Shown: positions 49,003-62,259, counted from the first letter of the stretch. The stretch: DNA of 64,000 nucleotides from Parus major (GCF_001522545.3 NC_031769.1:11326861-11390860); one strand, 5' to 3'. The notes: generated from the letters alone by a model not told the origin. Numbers and translations are program-made.

Positions 49003-49302
49003 TCATTGAATCATAGAACAATTTAAGCTAGAAAAGAACTTTAACATCATCAAGTCCAACCATTGACCCAGGACTGCCAAGTCCACTATTAAAGCACATC
49101 CCAAAGCAGCACATTGGACATCTTTTAAACAACTCCAGACCTGTGACCCAACCACTTTCCTGGGCACCCTGTGCCAGTGCTTGACAACCTTCTTAGGAAA
49201 TTTTTTTTCTTTTTTACAATTTCCAATCTAGGTATCTCCTGGCACAACTCCAGGCCATTTCCCCTTGTCTTAGCACTTTTTACTTGGGAGAAGAGGCTGA
49301 TC
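49003..49302 (-). mobile_element. CR1 LINE 3' end, minus strand
   Basis: TCATTGAATCATAGAACAAT is the reverse-complement tail, followed by ACATCATCAAGTCCAACCAT, CCCAAAGCAGCACATTGGAC, a CACCCTGTGCCAGTGCTTGACAACC-type block, CCAGGCCATTTCCCCTTGTC and GGGAGAAGAGGCTGATCCCT. It is the same region of CR1 as the copy at 6393. The run of T at 49200-49214 is a local expansion. It meets the following CR1 fragment almost without a gap but in opposite orientation. Confidence 0.93.
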
Positions 49303-49922
49303 CCTACAGGAAGGAGGGGCAGGCACCTCAGGAACAGTACAAAAACGTGAGGTTTTGAAGGTAGAATATTAGAAGGGCCAAGGTCCAACTAGAACTTAAT
49401 CTATCTACTGCTATAAAAGACAATAAAAATGTTTCAATAAATACATTGGCAACAAAAAGAGGTCTACTGAGAATCTCCATCATTTACTGAATGTGGGGGA
49501 AAACACAGTGACAAAGGATGAGGAAAAGGCTGAGGTACTTAATGCCATCTTTGCCTCAGTCTTAAATAAAGACCAGCTATTTTTGGAGTACCCAGCCCCT
49601 GAGCTGGAAGACAGGGATGAGGAGGAAAATAAAGCCCGTAATCCAAGAGGAAATTGCTGTGAACTGCTGCTCCACTTGGACACACACAAGTCCATGGGCC
49701 TGGCTGGCTTCTGAAGGTGCTGTGGAAGTGCTCACTGAGCCACATTCCAACACTTACCAGCAGTTCTGGTTAACCAAGGAACTCTGGATGCTTGGCAAAT
49801 GTGATGCCCATCTACAAGAAGGGCTGTAAGGAGGACGAGGGCACCCACAGGCCTGTCAGCCTGGCCTGGTGGAGGGAAAGGTTGTGCAATTGTGTCATTA
49901 AGTGACACATACAGGGCAATGC
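49303..49922 (+). mobile_element. CR1 ORF2 internal fragment, plus strand
   Basis: This is the region of CR1 ORF2 between endonuclease and reverse transcriptase, continuing into the start of the polymerase. Landmarks in order are a GGCAGGCACCTCAGGA block, AGAAGGGCCAAGGTCCAACT, AGAACTTAATCTATCTACTG, AGACAATAAAAATGTTTC, GTGACAAAGGATGAGGAAAA, GGCTGAGGTACTTAATGCCA, ACACACAAGTCCATGGGCCT, GATGCCCATCTACAAGAAGG and AGGCCTGTCAGCCTGGCCTG. It is truncated at both ends: it lacks the catalytic Asp-Asp region and the 3' UTR. This is unusual for CR1, whose copies normally keep the 3' end. Confidence 0.93.
49493..49714 (+). pseudogene. Remnant reading frame of CR1 ORF2 polyprotein
   Basis: An open stretch of 73 codons lies inside the CR1 fragment. 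Near its start it reads Thr-Lys-Asp-Glu-Glu-Lys-Ala-Glu-Val-Leu-Asn-Ala-Ile-Phe-Ala-Ser-Val, and near its end Leu-Asp-Thr-His-Lys-Ser-Met-Gly. Both are hallmarks of the CR1 segment just before the reverse transcriptase. The frame ends in a premature stop (TGA at 49712-49714). The polymerase start downstream lies in a different frame. There is no start-codon or promoter context, so it is not a working gene. Confidence 0.88.
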
Positions 49923-52900
49923 TCATATTGGCATTTAAATGGAGTTGTCCTTCAATATTTCTTCTCTTTTCAGTGGCCTTATATTCTTAGTGAAGTCCTT
50001 CAAATTGACATAAATCTTTTGACCTAATATTGGGATAATTTGATTAAACTTTTGAGCCTTTTTTCCTTGTAGTTTGTTATGACAGGCAATTAGGCTTCTT
50101 TTCAATGACTCATCAGCACTTGTGAACAAACAGCATCAGCAAGGCAGAGAACTCAGCTCTGAGAGTAGTAAATGAACTGATACAACTAAATTTTACAAAT
50201 ACAACTTCTTGTTCAAGGTACTTGTCTTAACATGCTTACACTTACATGTCATACCTGCTTTTCAGTATAGAGCTGATAACTGGGTGTTGGGTAAAGTTCA
50301 AGATTATCCCTGTCATAGTCTGCATATTATTTCATTGTGTTCAAAATCAAAGGTGAGGGATTAATGGAAGTATGGCATTTTAAAGCTCCCTGACAACTGT
50401 TGTCCTGGATGAGATATTATTACCATTGTTTTCCATGACTATTGTTATCATGTCACCGTATCATGTTCATTTTGTCCTCTTCCTCACCTTGACATGCATT
50501 AGGCTGCAATTCTGCTTGATCCCAACCTGGAAAGACTGCATTTTTATGTTGTGCAGGAAATAGGAAAAATATTATGTCTTTTATAGTCACAATTGCAAAG
50601 ACTTGCTGTTGTGCTGCAGCCAGTTTGACTTTGGGGAAGGAGTTGATGGCAAGGCTCCTGTAACCTGCTTCCCAGGCTGGCTGGGCTGACCCAGACTGGC
50701 CTGTTGCTCTGCCTCTGAAAGCAGACCTCTGTGGGCAGCAAAACTTTGCTTTTCTCTGGGTGAGCCTTTTCTGGGGTCCCAAGCTGGCAACCTGCAAAAG
50801 ACTGCATGGAAACTCCAGGTTTTAAATCTGAGCCCTCCATCAAGTCTCCTCTTCTCTCAGCCTCATGGCTGCAATTGTTCCATCTGCATGTTAGGAAGAC
50901 AAAGCCCAGGTTACCCCACAGTTTGTGTTTTCATGTTTGAGCACTAAAAATTGAGGTCCTGGGCTAAAATCCATACCATTACCCTCCTTCAGAGACAGCT
51001 GCACTGAAATGTTCTTCTTGATGTTTTTCAGAGTTAAAATTTTCCATGTGAATCCCTATTCTGCTTTTCCTCTTTCTCACATTTTATTTAGACCACATCA
51101 CAGCAGCTTTTGGCTTGACTGGAAGCTATGAGCTTAAAGTTCTCTGATCCTACAAGTAGCATGCTGAACTGAGCATGTAGAGAAGAAAGTCAGCCTCTGT
51201 CTCTGGGCTTTTATTTTGCCATGCCCATATTAACTTTTCTGTTGGTTTGAAGAGAAAACTTGGCACCTGTACTGACTCACTAGGTCAGCAGAACAAGATG
51301 CTGCCTTCTCAGCTAGCTTGAACTTGTCCTTGGTTGTTTCTTTATATGGAAAATAATTCTCACTGCTGCTAAAAAGAAAGAGTTCAGCTCCCAGTGCCTT
51401 TTGCAAATAAAACCAAAAGCATGAATACTATAACACTATCTTTTTTCTCTCTTTTTTTTTTTTTTTTTTGGAATGGGATTTACCCAGAGTTACCCAGCAA
51501 GTCATGGATGCAGCTAGAGAAGAAGAATCTGATCCCCTGAGACCCACTGCCTCCGCCACACGGGCTGGAGTAATCACCTAAGTAAGAAGCTGCACAGTGA
51601 AGGGACCAGAGCAAGAGCTGCCCCTCACAGCCTGATTCACCAGCTTCATTCTTTCCCATTGTTTTCAATTTTCCCATATCACCCTCTCTTTTGTGGGGTA
51701 AGGAATTTGGTGGCTAAGTATTTGAATATGTGAGAGGATCTGCTCCTATTGAGCAGGAGAAAGTTCCAGGTTCAGAAGGAGCTGCAAGATGAGCCATGGC
51801 AGAGCAGCTTCTCTTTCTGCTGATCAGAAAACAGTGACAGTGGTGTTCCACTTCTCTCTTTACGTAACGATGCAATTGTTGCAGAGGTGTCATAACATTG
51901 TTTACCACACACACGTTTCTCAGGTATGAAGGCTAAAACTAGTTTGGCTCATCAGAATTCATTCATTTCTTCAGAAGTTCAAAGCAAGGTCAGCACAAAA
52001 CAGATTTTTGTCTTGAAAGCATTTAGGCTTCCTTCTTTTTAATTATTTTTCATATTTATTAATTAATTTTTTTTCCTTATCTTGCATTAGTTCCATATTT
52101 AGCTATGTCCCCACATAAAAGATTTTTGGCACAGAAAGTCCTTCATTCAAGTCATTCTCCTTCATGTCACCAATTAATTCAGACAATTAACTAAGATTAT
52201 TATTATAATTCAGACTAATAACTAAGAAGCAAACTAGCTAATAATTTGTCCATATGTGGCCTGCATATGTAGCAATCGTGTAGGCTTATGAATGCAGTTG
52301 GCTAGCAAAGAAACCACTGGCATTTCATTACATTTTTGTGTGTCTCAGCATTTTCTTCTCCTGCCCCAAAAAAATGAAAATCCAAAGCACAGCCCATCTT
52401 TACAGTAATTCCTACCAATGCAATCAGAAACTGAAAAGCTTCTCATCTGACATTTCTAGTTCAATTTCCAGGGCTCAGATCTTGTTACTAAGTGGGAAGT
52501 CACCTGGTTGAAACTTTGGCTCATTTTTTGCAAGCTGCTGTTGGCAAAACTCTGTGATGATTGATAAGTTTATACTGTGAATAAAATCAAAGGTAATCTG
52601 GGTAAGTAAAGAATCAGATAACTGAATGTTAGAAATTAATCCTCCTGTTGTAATCTCTATCTGTGACTTTCAGACTTTTATTACAGGCTATGCCTTACTG
52701 AAGTCTCTGAGCTCTTCCCCATCAAGTCCCAGTTTAATCAAGACTTTTATTTTGGCTGATTCTCTCTCAGTATTTTCATAGTTCAAGTCTATAATCACTA
52801 TTCAACAGTTTTAATTATAGCTACTGCTCAAGAGACCTGAAACATAGCTTTTCATATCTTTATGAACTATTTCTTGTATGGGGTTTTGAAGATCTCATAA

Positions 52901-53809
52901 TTTAAATGCTATTAGAAAAGTTTTATGAGAAATGGAAGTGAGATCTGGACCACAGTGAATATCCATGAATGGCTTCAAGATTTTATTAATTGCTTTGTGC
53001 TTGGATCCTGTAACCATCACAGACTTAACAGGTGCAATTTGAATGTTCACACCACACAGTTTTGGGGGGCTGCACAACTCTTTAGGCTGGTGAGAAATGT
53101 CCAGGCCTCCTCTGTAGCTTATCTATAAAAAACAAGCATCACAAAACTCGCTGCCTTCCAAACCTACAAACATATCCTTGTGTGTCTGCATGCACTGAAA
53201 GAATTGTTTCCTGCAAGGATATCCTCAGTTCAAGGTGGTGAGAAACAGGTGGCACAGGCAAACATCTGCTTTGCTTTGCCTTTTCTATCATGAGATTTGG
53301 GCAGCCTGTGGACGTGATTAGTGATCCCTTGGGAATACTGCCATGCTCCCTTATACATCCTCTGTGTTTACCCTGTTCTGATGTGTTTTTGAACTCTGGC
53401 AGATATCACCAACTCACACAGTGTACACATCACTGTGCTTCAGTTTCCTTCACCCAGATGGTTTTCACTGTAGATACAAGCAGTGTTTATAAGGTTTCTC
53501 TGGAAGGAACAGGCAATCAGCTTATCCTAAGCCTAGCTCTGGGCAGGGAAGTCTTCTAAGGTAGACCAGGCACATTTTTTTCCTGGAAGTGCCTTTCAAA
53601 GTCTCCAAAATCATATGTTCAAGCTTGGATTTCTTAAGAGTGTATAATACCTCCACACAAGGCAATACAATTGCTCATAGACACCTTTAGTGATGATTCT
53701 TTTATGTTCTCTTGTATTTATAAATAGAAAATATGATGAATGCTGTTACCTGTCTGCCTTCATGTGTCCTCCTGAGCTGGCTTCATCACTTCATTTGAAG
53801 GTGATAATT
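49923..53809. other. No gene seen; poly(T) at 51.45 kb
   Basis: AT-rich with GC-richer patches, notably 50590-50840, which is open for 99-114 codons on the minus strand in two frames but has no recognisable family. A pyrimidine tract with 18 consecutive T lies at 51440-51469. Confidence 0.5.
51440..51469. repeat. Pyrimidine/poly(T) tract
   Basis: A mixed C/T tract ends in 18 consecutive T (51452-51469). On the minus strand it is poly(A), but I see no retrocopy body on that strand. Confidence 0.88.
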
Positions 53810-54042
53810 TTTGTTTTGTCTGCTCTCTTTTTATCTCTGTTCTGTTTTCTTTCCAGGGCTGCTCCAGCTCCAGACTAGTGGATGTCAACATCATATCTAA
53901 TCCTCTGAAACTGAACTCTCAATTTTTATTTATTTATTTTTTTATTATCTTCTTCCAAGGCAAAGTACTATCTATAATTGCTGCTGGAATGAAAGCACTG
54001 GAGAATGAAGACAATATTTGTCTATTAGAGACAACAGAATAA
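53810..54042 (+). other. Splice-acceptor-like site with open stretch downstream
   Basis: A long pyrimidine-rich tract ends TTTTCTTTCCAG at 53856, which is close to an ideal 3' splice site. The frame starting right after the AG stays open for 61 codons, to a TAA at 54040-54042. An AATAAA lies at 54524-54529. I do not recognise the peptide, the middle of the frame is a low-complexity run encoded by TTTATT repeats, and there is no donor or upstream exon visible. It could be the last exon of a non-coding RNA, or chance. Confidence 0.25.
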
Positions 54043-54316
54043 CAAACTTCTCTGTAATGCAGTTGGCATGAAGTTTCTGTATTTTCATCTGTGGATAATT
54101 GTTTCTGTGATCAACAAGGAAAAGTTGCAAGACAGTTGTAGTCTGTGGAGGGAACTAAGAGCTGTTCTGTCTGAAAACATTAAACTAATTTAAGTCAGGC
54201 TGTGGGAAAAGTGATCAGAAAAAAGCACGCAGTAGATTAACAAAAATTAACACAGAGGAGGGAAAGAGTCAAGGGAATCTGTAGGAATTCTGCTTATATC
54301 TTCAATGGGTTGTGAG

Positions 54317-54345
54317 TCTTTTTTTTTAAATGTAAAAAAAAAAAG
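54317..54345. repeat. T-run/A-run inverted repeat
   Basis: TCTTTTTTTTTAAATG is followed at once by TAAAAAAAAAAAGA. It can fold into an A-T hairpin with a short loop. Confidence 0.85.
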
Positions 54346-57264
54346 ATAGGCATGAGAGAGGAAAGAGCACAGAAGAGGTAAAGAATATTTATCTGGAGTA
54401 AAAATGGGCTATTTGTTGAGATAAGCCTTTCCTGGTCACTGAAAACAGTTGTCTGATGCAACATGACAGGCTGTGCATGACAGAGGAAAGGTTACTTCAT
54501 ACTTGCCCTTCTTCTTTAGTGCTAATAAAGAAGCAGTTACACTCCACTTTCAGAGTCAGGAGAGCTGACTAAGACTAAGTTGGTGTAGCTCTCCTGGAGG
54601 ATAGTATGTCCTTCAGGAGAAAAGGTGAGAGTGGAATTCAGTCGAGCAGTAGAAAGTGGAACTGTGTCGGAATTAGGAAAGGTTTGGGAAGAAAGTTAGA
54701 TAATCAATTCTTGGTTGTGTTACTCTGAAGATATCTTTCCTCAGAAACAGTTTTGTCCTTGGTAAATAATGCTATATATAAGAAAGCTTTTGTCAAAAGG
54801 GACCAGAACTGATTGGACTAAAGATTTGGACTAAAATCAGATGTTTGCTTTAAATCTTATTTGCTGTGTGTGGGCTGTGTTGGATGTCCAGGCTGAGAAT
54901 GGGAAAATTTCTGACTCTACCCGAAGAGGCAAGTGATGGTTAAAGACCTGCTAAGCAGGAGTGTGGTCAGAGAGATAAGAAAATGTCAGAGGTACAGTTT
55001 TCTCAGAGACTGTAAGAATCAGTGATAAACATAAGAAGGCACTACACACAGAGATCCTTAAAATACCTTTAAGAGTTTAGGCCTTAGTCCTCAGGATTAT
55101 CCAGGCTTTTGATTCTGATAAGATGGTTTATGAAGGTGCCAAAAGGTACTGTTTACAGAGATGGTATTTATCATGTTTGCATTGAAAGCCTTCAGTTCAC
55201 TAGATGAGACATGTTAGGGAGATAATTTACAATTGTCTAATCTATGTGTGAAAACTCTGAACATACAAGTTTGATGTGAAATTAAGTCTCTCTGGGAGTT
55301 CCTTTGTTATTTCTCTACTATTTACTCAGTTTCTTTATTTGGACTGACAGTACAAAATAATACATCTTCAAATGTTGTTTGCTTTAGCAATGTCCTGTTA
55401 CAGCTATGCCTCCACTCAGAGGAAGAACAGCCTGGTGTCTAGAAAAGAGATGCTGATTTACCCATGGTGCCTCTTTTTGTAATATATTCTCTGCCTCTCT
55501 TACTGCACCATTGTCGTCATATCATCTCTCATATGAGCACAGAACATGAGAACAAAGATTTTTGGATTATACCCACCTCCTCTGCATCTCAGAGAGGCAA
55601 GTAGGATACGACATGGAATGATGTAGGGCTTTAGAGGGCCCAGCAGAGTGATTCCACACCTCACAGTGTCCATTAGTTTATCTCCAGTCATGCTGCCAGT
55701 ATTAGGTTTGAGCCCATTTAATACCCAGTAGAGCCCTTTCCACCTTCACTGTGCTATCTTTTACCTCACTGCCCAGGAGTTTTTATTTAGAGCCTTGCAG
55801 TAGTGAGTAAAGATCTTGTGCCCAGTAATATTTTATGGAAACAAACAAATCTCAACCAGAAACTTTGCCACCTTTTTTTTTTTTTCCCCCTTTTCCCTTT
55901 TGTTTCAGTTTCAATCAGCACCAAACACCATTACCTGTTAATAAGATACTAGTTATGCTGAACAGGTCATACTGAATATATTTCTATTCCTTTCAGATAC
56001 ACAGCAAGTGTAGTAATAGTTATTGTATTAGTTCATTGTCACTATGGTGGATGATATTTTTGGCTTAGGGATATCTATACAAAATTAATTGAAGCCCAAA
56101 CCCCATTTTTGGTCTGGCCTGGCATGCATGCAAAAACTGTCTGATTCAATTATTCTTTTGTTTCATCAAAGAATAGTAGTGAGGAGCTTTCCCCATCTCC
56201 ACAGGTTTACAAAATATTAGTAAGCATGTGAACACCATTCCAGAAGGGACTTCCTGGCCTGATGTAAAGGAGAGAGACATTTTTGGATTTTTCAGGGTTT
56301 TTTTGCTTCTTTTTGGTAAGGCATATTTAAATACTGATCTCTTAATTTCCACAGTGTCATAAAGTTGCTGAACCAGAATGAAGAGAAGAGTGCTTCTGTT
56401 ACTGAAGCAGAATATAGTAATATATCTGCTTGCCATGTGTCATTATCAAAGAAATACTGCAGCCAGGTTAGGCAGAACATTTGGAATCTCACAATCATTT
56501 AAAATCTTATTTCAAGCCAATGAAAGTCTATAGAAGAAGTATATCAATGCACACTTTTAATAATCCATTGTCTACCCATTTATCAAACTTTTTTTTCTTT
56601 ATTTCTGATTTTTTTTTGCTATCTTCCATTATCTTTGTAAAGTGCTTGAGATGGGCTGCTCATAAAGGAACATATTCTTTCAAGTAATAATTTATGTAAA
56701 TTCTAAATCTTCTTAGTTTTCAGCAATATATAAATATACTTAAATACACACATGACTATAGAGTTTTACTACAGCCTGCAGCATGTGCCCAGTCCTGTAC
56801 TTCCCTCCCTTCCCTCCACCTGTCCAGCTGAGGGTTCTGTGCTACCCTTCCCTATGTCCTGATCACAATTCATTCAATCCCTTCAGCTCTAATGCTAACA
56901 TGCTTGAAAAGAGATGCCTGTCCTTTCTAATGAAAGCCAAGGCTAATCTGAAAAAGTTTTTGCTTCCCAATTATGTGATTAGTAATGGGAGTTTCATACA
57001 ATGGATCTCACTTTACTCCCACGCAAAGCTCCATTTCACTGCAACATAATCCTGTCAACTAAAGCGCTGTTTTTATCTTGGTGTCACCAAGAGAAAGGAA
57101 AAGATCAGAAATCTTTGATTGCAGAAAAGATCAAAAATGCTCTGAAAGCAAGGTCCCTTTAAAATTTTTGTTTGTAGCAACTCTTTGTGGAGAGGCTCTT
57201 TGAATCGAATGGTCAGATTTAAAAACAAAAAAAAAAAAATCACAAAGATTTTCTTTGCTGTAAA

Positions 57265-57281
57265 ATAATAATAATAATAAC
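57265..57281. repeat. AAT trinucleotide microsatellite
   Basis: Five to six ATA/AAT units follow TAAA and precede a short AAC-like stretch. Confidence 0.9.
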
Positions 57282-57890
57282 AAGAACAACACTAACTGTG
57301 ATAAATTGTTTTTCAGTGAGCTGGGTTTCTGGGGAGAAGCCTCCAGAGCAGCGAGGTGTGAGGCACACAGAGGGTGGGAGGGAGAGTGGCAGCACTGCTG
57401 CTCCCCCACATCCACTGGGCTGGGGAATCAGCGGGGGGAGCAAGCAGTGCCAAAATGTTCCTCACAGCACTGTCTGACAAGGGAGCTCAGATGAAAGCTG
57501 TGCTATTTTAGTAAAAGCCTTTGGATAAAAATAAGACCATAATATACAGCAGTGATCTAATAGTTTATAACAGGTTTATTCACGAGTCCTCATTTAGTGT
57601 CCACTTAGGTAAAGCTCCTGTGGATTTATCAGCTAGTCAATCAAAAAGCAAAATATTTTGTCAAATGTTTAAAAATAAATAGCCATCTGACTTCAACAAA
57701 GGAACTTTTGCCCTATCCAGCTGTTGTTTTTATAGAGTTTTCTATCACCATTTATGGTGTTTCTTTTCTCTCCTGCTCCTGTGCTCTGTTTCTCTTATGC
57801 AATGAATTGTGAGAGTAAGACAAACTAGGGAAGGAGATAAAGACATCATGTGATTTTTCTTTATTTGTTCTGTAAAGCATGTAGCTCATT

Positions 57891-57906
57891 TTATACAATT
57901 GTATAA
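57891..57906. repeat. Perfect 16-bp palindrome
   Basis: TTATACAATTGTATAA is fully self-complementary. Confidence 0.88.
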
Positions 57907-60900
57907 ATGGCAGTAAAACACTTGGCCTCAGTGGGAGCTTTATTTGGGTAATTTCTGCATAAAGATTGCAGTCTGGGGCTCCCACTGTTTTGAGTAGTTC
58001 CAAAATACTGAGATCACATCTGTACAATATCTAATATTTATTTTGCTTCTCTCCAAGGCTGGGATATTTGGGAAAAAGGAGGAAGAAAAATAAAAACACT
58101 GAGTGAATGCATTTTAGGAGTGTGTAGGATTGGATGGTCTCTCCTCTGAGCTTTGTTTGTGTTTTCCATTTAAAATAATGTGTGAAAGTACCTGGCAGTT
58201 CTTATGTTTCAAATGTTGGTCTCTAAGCAAAAATACCTCAAAGAGACTTTTCATTCTGAGAGAGAAAATAAATGTTTTAAAATACCTTATCTTAGGTACA
58301 TAATAATGTTTATACATAAAAATCTTGCCCCTGTCCCAGGGGAGGATGAGGGGTGAGGTGACACAAACTCCAGCAGCTCTGTGCTGTGATGGTACAGGCT
58401 GCACTCTTTTGTCACAGCTTCCTCAGCCTGCCTGTGCAGAATCCTGTGCTCTGGTGGCTTTGAGGGGCACAGCAGACTGGCACGTCCCCAAGCCTGGCTG
58501 GGCACAGGACTTCACAGGAATTTCTTGTTGCATTTCACAGGAACAGGCTGGCTGGCTAAGGATTTCACCAACGAGCCAAAATGTGACATGAAGCCTTTTT
58601 ATCTGTATGAGTCAGAGAAGAACAAAATCTAAGAGGCTGCTGACTTTCACAGCCTGAGAATTGATTTTTTTTTTTCCTACTGCTTTATATAAATAATACA
58701 CTTTCCAAGAATTAACACTGAATTCTTCTTTTAAATGTTTAAACTCTGCAAGAGATTGGGTTAATCAGTAGAAGTAATATTGGACTGAGTATACATCACC
58801 CCAAACATTTTGAACCGTAGTCACCTACTCCCTTCATCTAAACCAGCTACTTTTACAGAAATAAGAATAACTGCTGTTGGAAAATACCTGATTCTGCACA
58901 AAAGAAGAACAAAAAAACAGAACTGAGGAAATGGCTAAAGGGGCTAATAAAGAGCTATGAGGAGAAAAAATTAAATATTTGGAGAGATGAGCACTATGAA
59001 ATGGGGATGCCGAGTGTCATTGATTTGAAATGATGACTTTCTAATGGCTGTTTTCCTGCAGCTGAACTGTTTTTCTAAGATATATACATTTGCTATTTTA
59101 GTGTATGAGCATGTCTTAGAGAGTCCTCTTGTAGATCTCTGTTGAGCCTGTTACAATTTACCTGCCTTAAAATTCAATAGCTCTTTTTTGCTGCTGTGAT
59201 GAGCTTTGTGACCAGGGTAGAGATTAAATGTGAAAGGAGCACAAACCCAGAGGAAAGGAAGGTGTTAAATACTAAGTGGTCCTGTAAAAATTTTTCGGCT
59301 CTTACACCAGCTCTCACATCAAGAGGCACTGAGGACCCAACTGCAAGAATTTGTACAAATACCAGCCAAAAAAAAGTACTTGTTCTCTTCTGAAAAAAGT
59401 GATACTGAAGTGCCTTTATGGGGATCTTGCTTTTACATAAAGTCATCATAAGAGGAAAAAGAAAGTTAAGTTTGTATGACGGGCCTTAATCTTGCAACAA
59501 GATTTGGAATCTTAAATAGTGGATATTTATATGCCTAAGGTACAAGCATCTGAAGTATGAGCACCTAAGCAACACAGGTAAATTCTGTGATGAAGAATGA
59601 AAAGTATTGTGTGGGAGGAAAGGCTGAACAGGGACACAACTATTTTCTTGCCCTCTGGAAGCACACAGCATGGTGAAAATGAAGCAGGGAGAAACAGTTT
59701 CCTTGAATGTCCAGTAAATCTGCTCCATTTATAAACAGCTAGAAATGATACTGAAACAAGCAATATGCTTTATAGTTTGAAAATTGAATCCATCAAAGGC
59801 CTCTAGCTAGCTGACATCTTGGAATTAAAAACATGCCTCCAAATAGGCCAGCAAGGACTACTGGATTTCCGGGACCTTCAATGTACTTGTGACAGATGTA
59901 AAAGCTTGAATATAATCCTTTATGCTTTCTCAAAAGTAGAGTGTAATGTGTGCAAGGTAGCCCATGTACAAAACAGTCATTCCACTTTAATTTTAGAGAG
60001 AATGAATTACTAGAGTACTATAAAATAAAAAACAGGTTATAAAACATGCAGGAGAAGAACAAGTTGTACTGCCAGCTCCAGCTCAGATACATATGCACAA
60101 TGCTGAGAAAATGAGCTGTCTTTCCCAGCCCCACTGACAGTAAATAAAGAGCGATGGCTAACAAAAACAATGTGATAAAGGCTGGGTTGTGTGAATTGCT
60201 CTTTTGCAGGAAACCCATAGTACAACGTATTCATTAGTCATATTATTGCTAACTGAGGGTTATGTATAGCTGCCTGTCCACCCAGCTCAAAGCACAGTAT
60301 GTACTGTATGTTTCCTCTGATGCACTGGTAGTGATCAAATCTAAGCTGGCTCTAATGTAAGCCAGAAAGGAAAATAAAACCAGCCGTTCTTAGAAGGGAA
60401 GGAAAATAAAAGCAAAGGAACAGTAAGGACACGTTAATTTAAAGTGATGTGAGGCTGAGGGTACGTTCCACATCGGAGATGAAAAAAATATGGGAAGTGG
60501 CATTCCACGAGTACTAGAAAAAATCTATAGGAATTGGCAGTGTTTTACATTCATGTCTTATGGTTCTTGGCTCAGCTACTGCCAGTGGTGGTGTTTATTA
60601 GAGTGCTGCCTGTACTACAAAGAACCAAAAAGAGCTGCCAGCCTACAGCTGGTAATGTGCTTTATGTCAAGAGTAAAGGTAGAAGGACTGATACAGACAA
60701 CAGACCAACAATTTTCTCATTGGGACTAAAAGACTCCTGATGGTTTTAATCCACAAGGAAGATGGTTGATCAGCCTGGAGTGCATTCTGGTCTTTTGAGC
60801 ATCTGAAGAAGTCATTACTTAAAGGCCTCGGAGGCTGTGAGGGCATCCAGCTACTCAGTGCTTGCTCATCAACTCAAGCAAGAGGAGTCAGAAGGCTCAA

Positions 60901-62259
60901 TTATGAAAGTCTAGTAACAGTAAATCCTAAAACACTCCCTGATTTCCCAATTTTCTCTTTCAGGTTTGAGAGCTGAAGAGGCACTGGTGAGGCAGAGTCA
61001 GATGTTCAGTCAAGTCACTTCAAAGTAACAAGTTACCACACACCAAGGCCATTGTAAACGTTCCTGTGAGAGCTCTCAGCCAAGGGCAGATGCCTGATTA
61101 ATTGAGACAATTTAGTTCAGAGTGGAAAGGATCTGTGTGCAGCCATGGACACTTCTTTGGAGCCAACATTATCTCCCTTGTCAGTATTGCTCCTACACCT
61201 GAATGTTGTCGCCCACAGAAGCAGAAACATTTGCTGCTGTGTCCTTGTTCCTCATTTCTCCTCCAGGACTGTGTACATGCCACAATTCCATGTGAAAAAA
61301 GATTGTCAAAGGGGCCTAAAAAGGTAAAAGTATCTGAAGTCTTCTGAAATTCAGTGCAAATTGAATGTTTAACAGATTAAGACCCCAATTACATTATCAA
61401 GAACTCAGAAAAACCCCACAGATATTGCTGGTGTAAATTCATGTAATTGCATAGTACCAAGTCCCAGTTTAGCTTCACCAATAATGTCATTTTGTTCTAT
61501 GTAAAACACATAGTTTACCTAAGATTTTAAAAGCAATTCATTTTTCTTGACAGATAAGACATTACATTATTTTCTTACATTTGGATTGTCATCAGTCATC
61601 AAGTCAGAGATAACCCAAAGTCATTATACCAAGTACTTATAATTCTCCCCCTCAGAAAAAAAGCAGTGAATCCTCACCCTAGTTGACTTTTCTCTAGGTA
61701 CAGGAATATAAAACCCAACAGAGAGAATCTCAACATTTGCACTGACAGCTACACAGGGCTCAGTTTTATCATAAATGAATATGACTTTCCCTGAAAAAAT
61801 GAATTTGGAGATTCAGTGTGTGCTCACTAGGTTATTGCAGGAAGGCTCACTGGGAAGTCTTGTGATGATCTACAATGAATTTCTGCAGGTCACCCCCTTG
61901 AAACAAGGGCTGGCACTGGAGACACACCACATTATTAATTAAGCCTGAGATGCTTCTGCAACTCTTATCAACAAGTAAAGTTTTTATGCAAAATATGAAT
62001 ATTCCTGAAACTGTGTTTTGGTCTTACTGATTTGCCTGGTAACATGGCTCTGAGCTACATGTGAGGTTTTCTAGTTTGCTCTGGGGACTAGCTAAGTCAG
62101 TGCTGAGCCACAGACTTTGATGGAGACTTACAATAGCCATCAAACACTTTATTGGCCAAAGGAGAGCCAAGGATTAGAAGCTTAATCCTTGAAGCAAATT
62201 TTATTTCCTAACTTTTATTTTGCCCACAAAACAAAGTCCCTATAAACCCAGCCGTAGGA

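Larger units (their letters stand above)
54043..62259. other. No gene seen; simple repeats only
   Basis: Unique sequence without recognised transposons. It holds a T9/A11 inverted repeat at 54317-54345 and a T13 run in a pyrimidine tract at 55871-55908 ending in CAG. There is also an AAT microsatellite at 57265-57281, an 8-bp-arm palindrome at 57076-57092, and a perfect palindrome at 57891-57906. GC-richer patches lie at 57320-57480 and 58320-58570. None has a protein frame I know. Confidence 0.5.

Noticed and set aside
55871..55908. Pyrimidine tract ending in CAG as a splice acceptor
   Set aside because: The tract is long, but the sequence after it soon meets stops and no donor site or recognisable exon follows. 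It is weaker than the site at 53856.
57241..57440. GC-rich patch with open frames as a possible exon
   Set aside because: Open frames occur on both strands in different registers and no family or splice pair supports coding.
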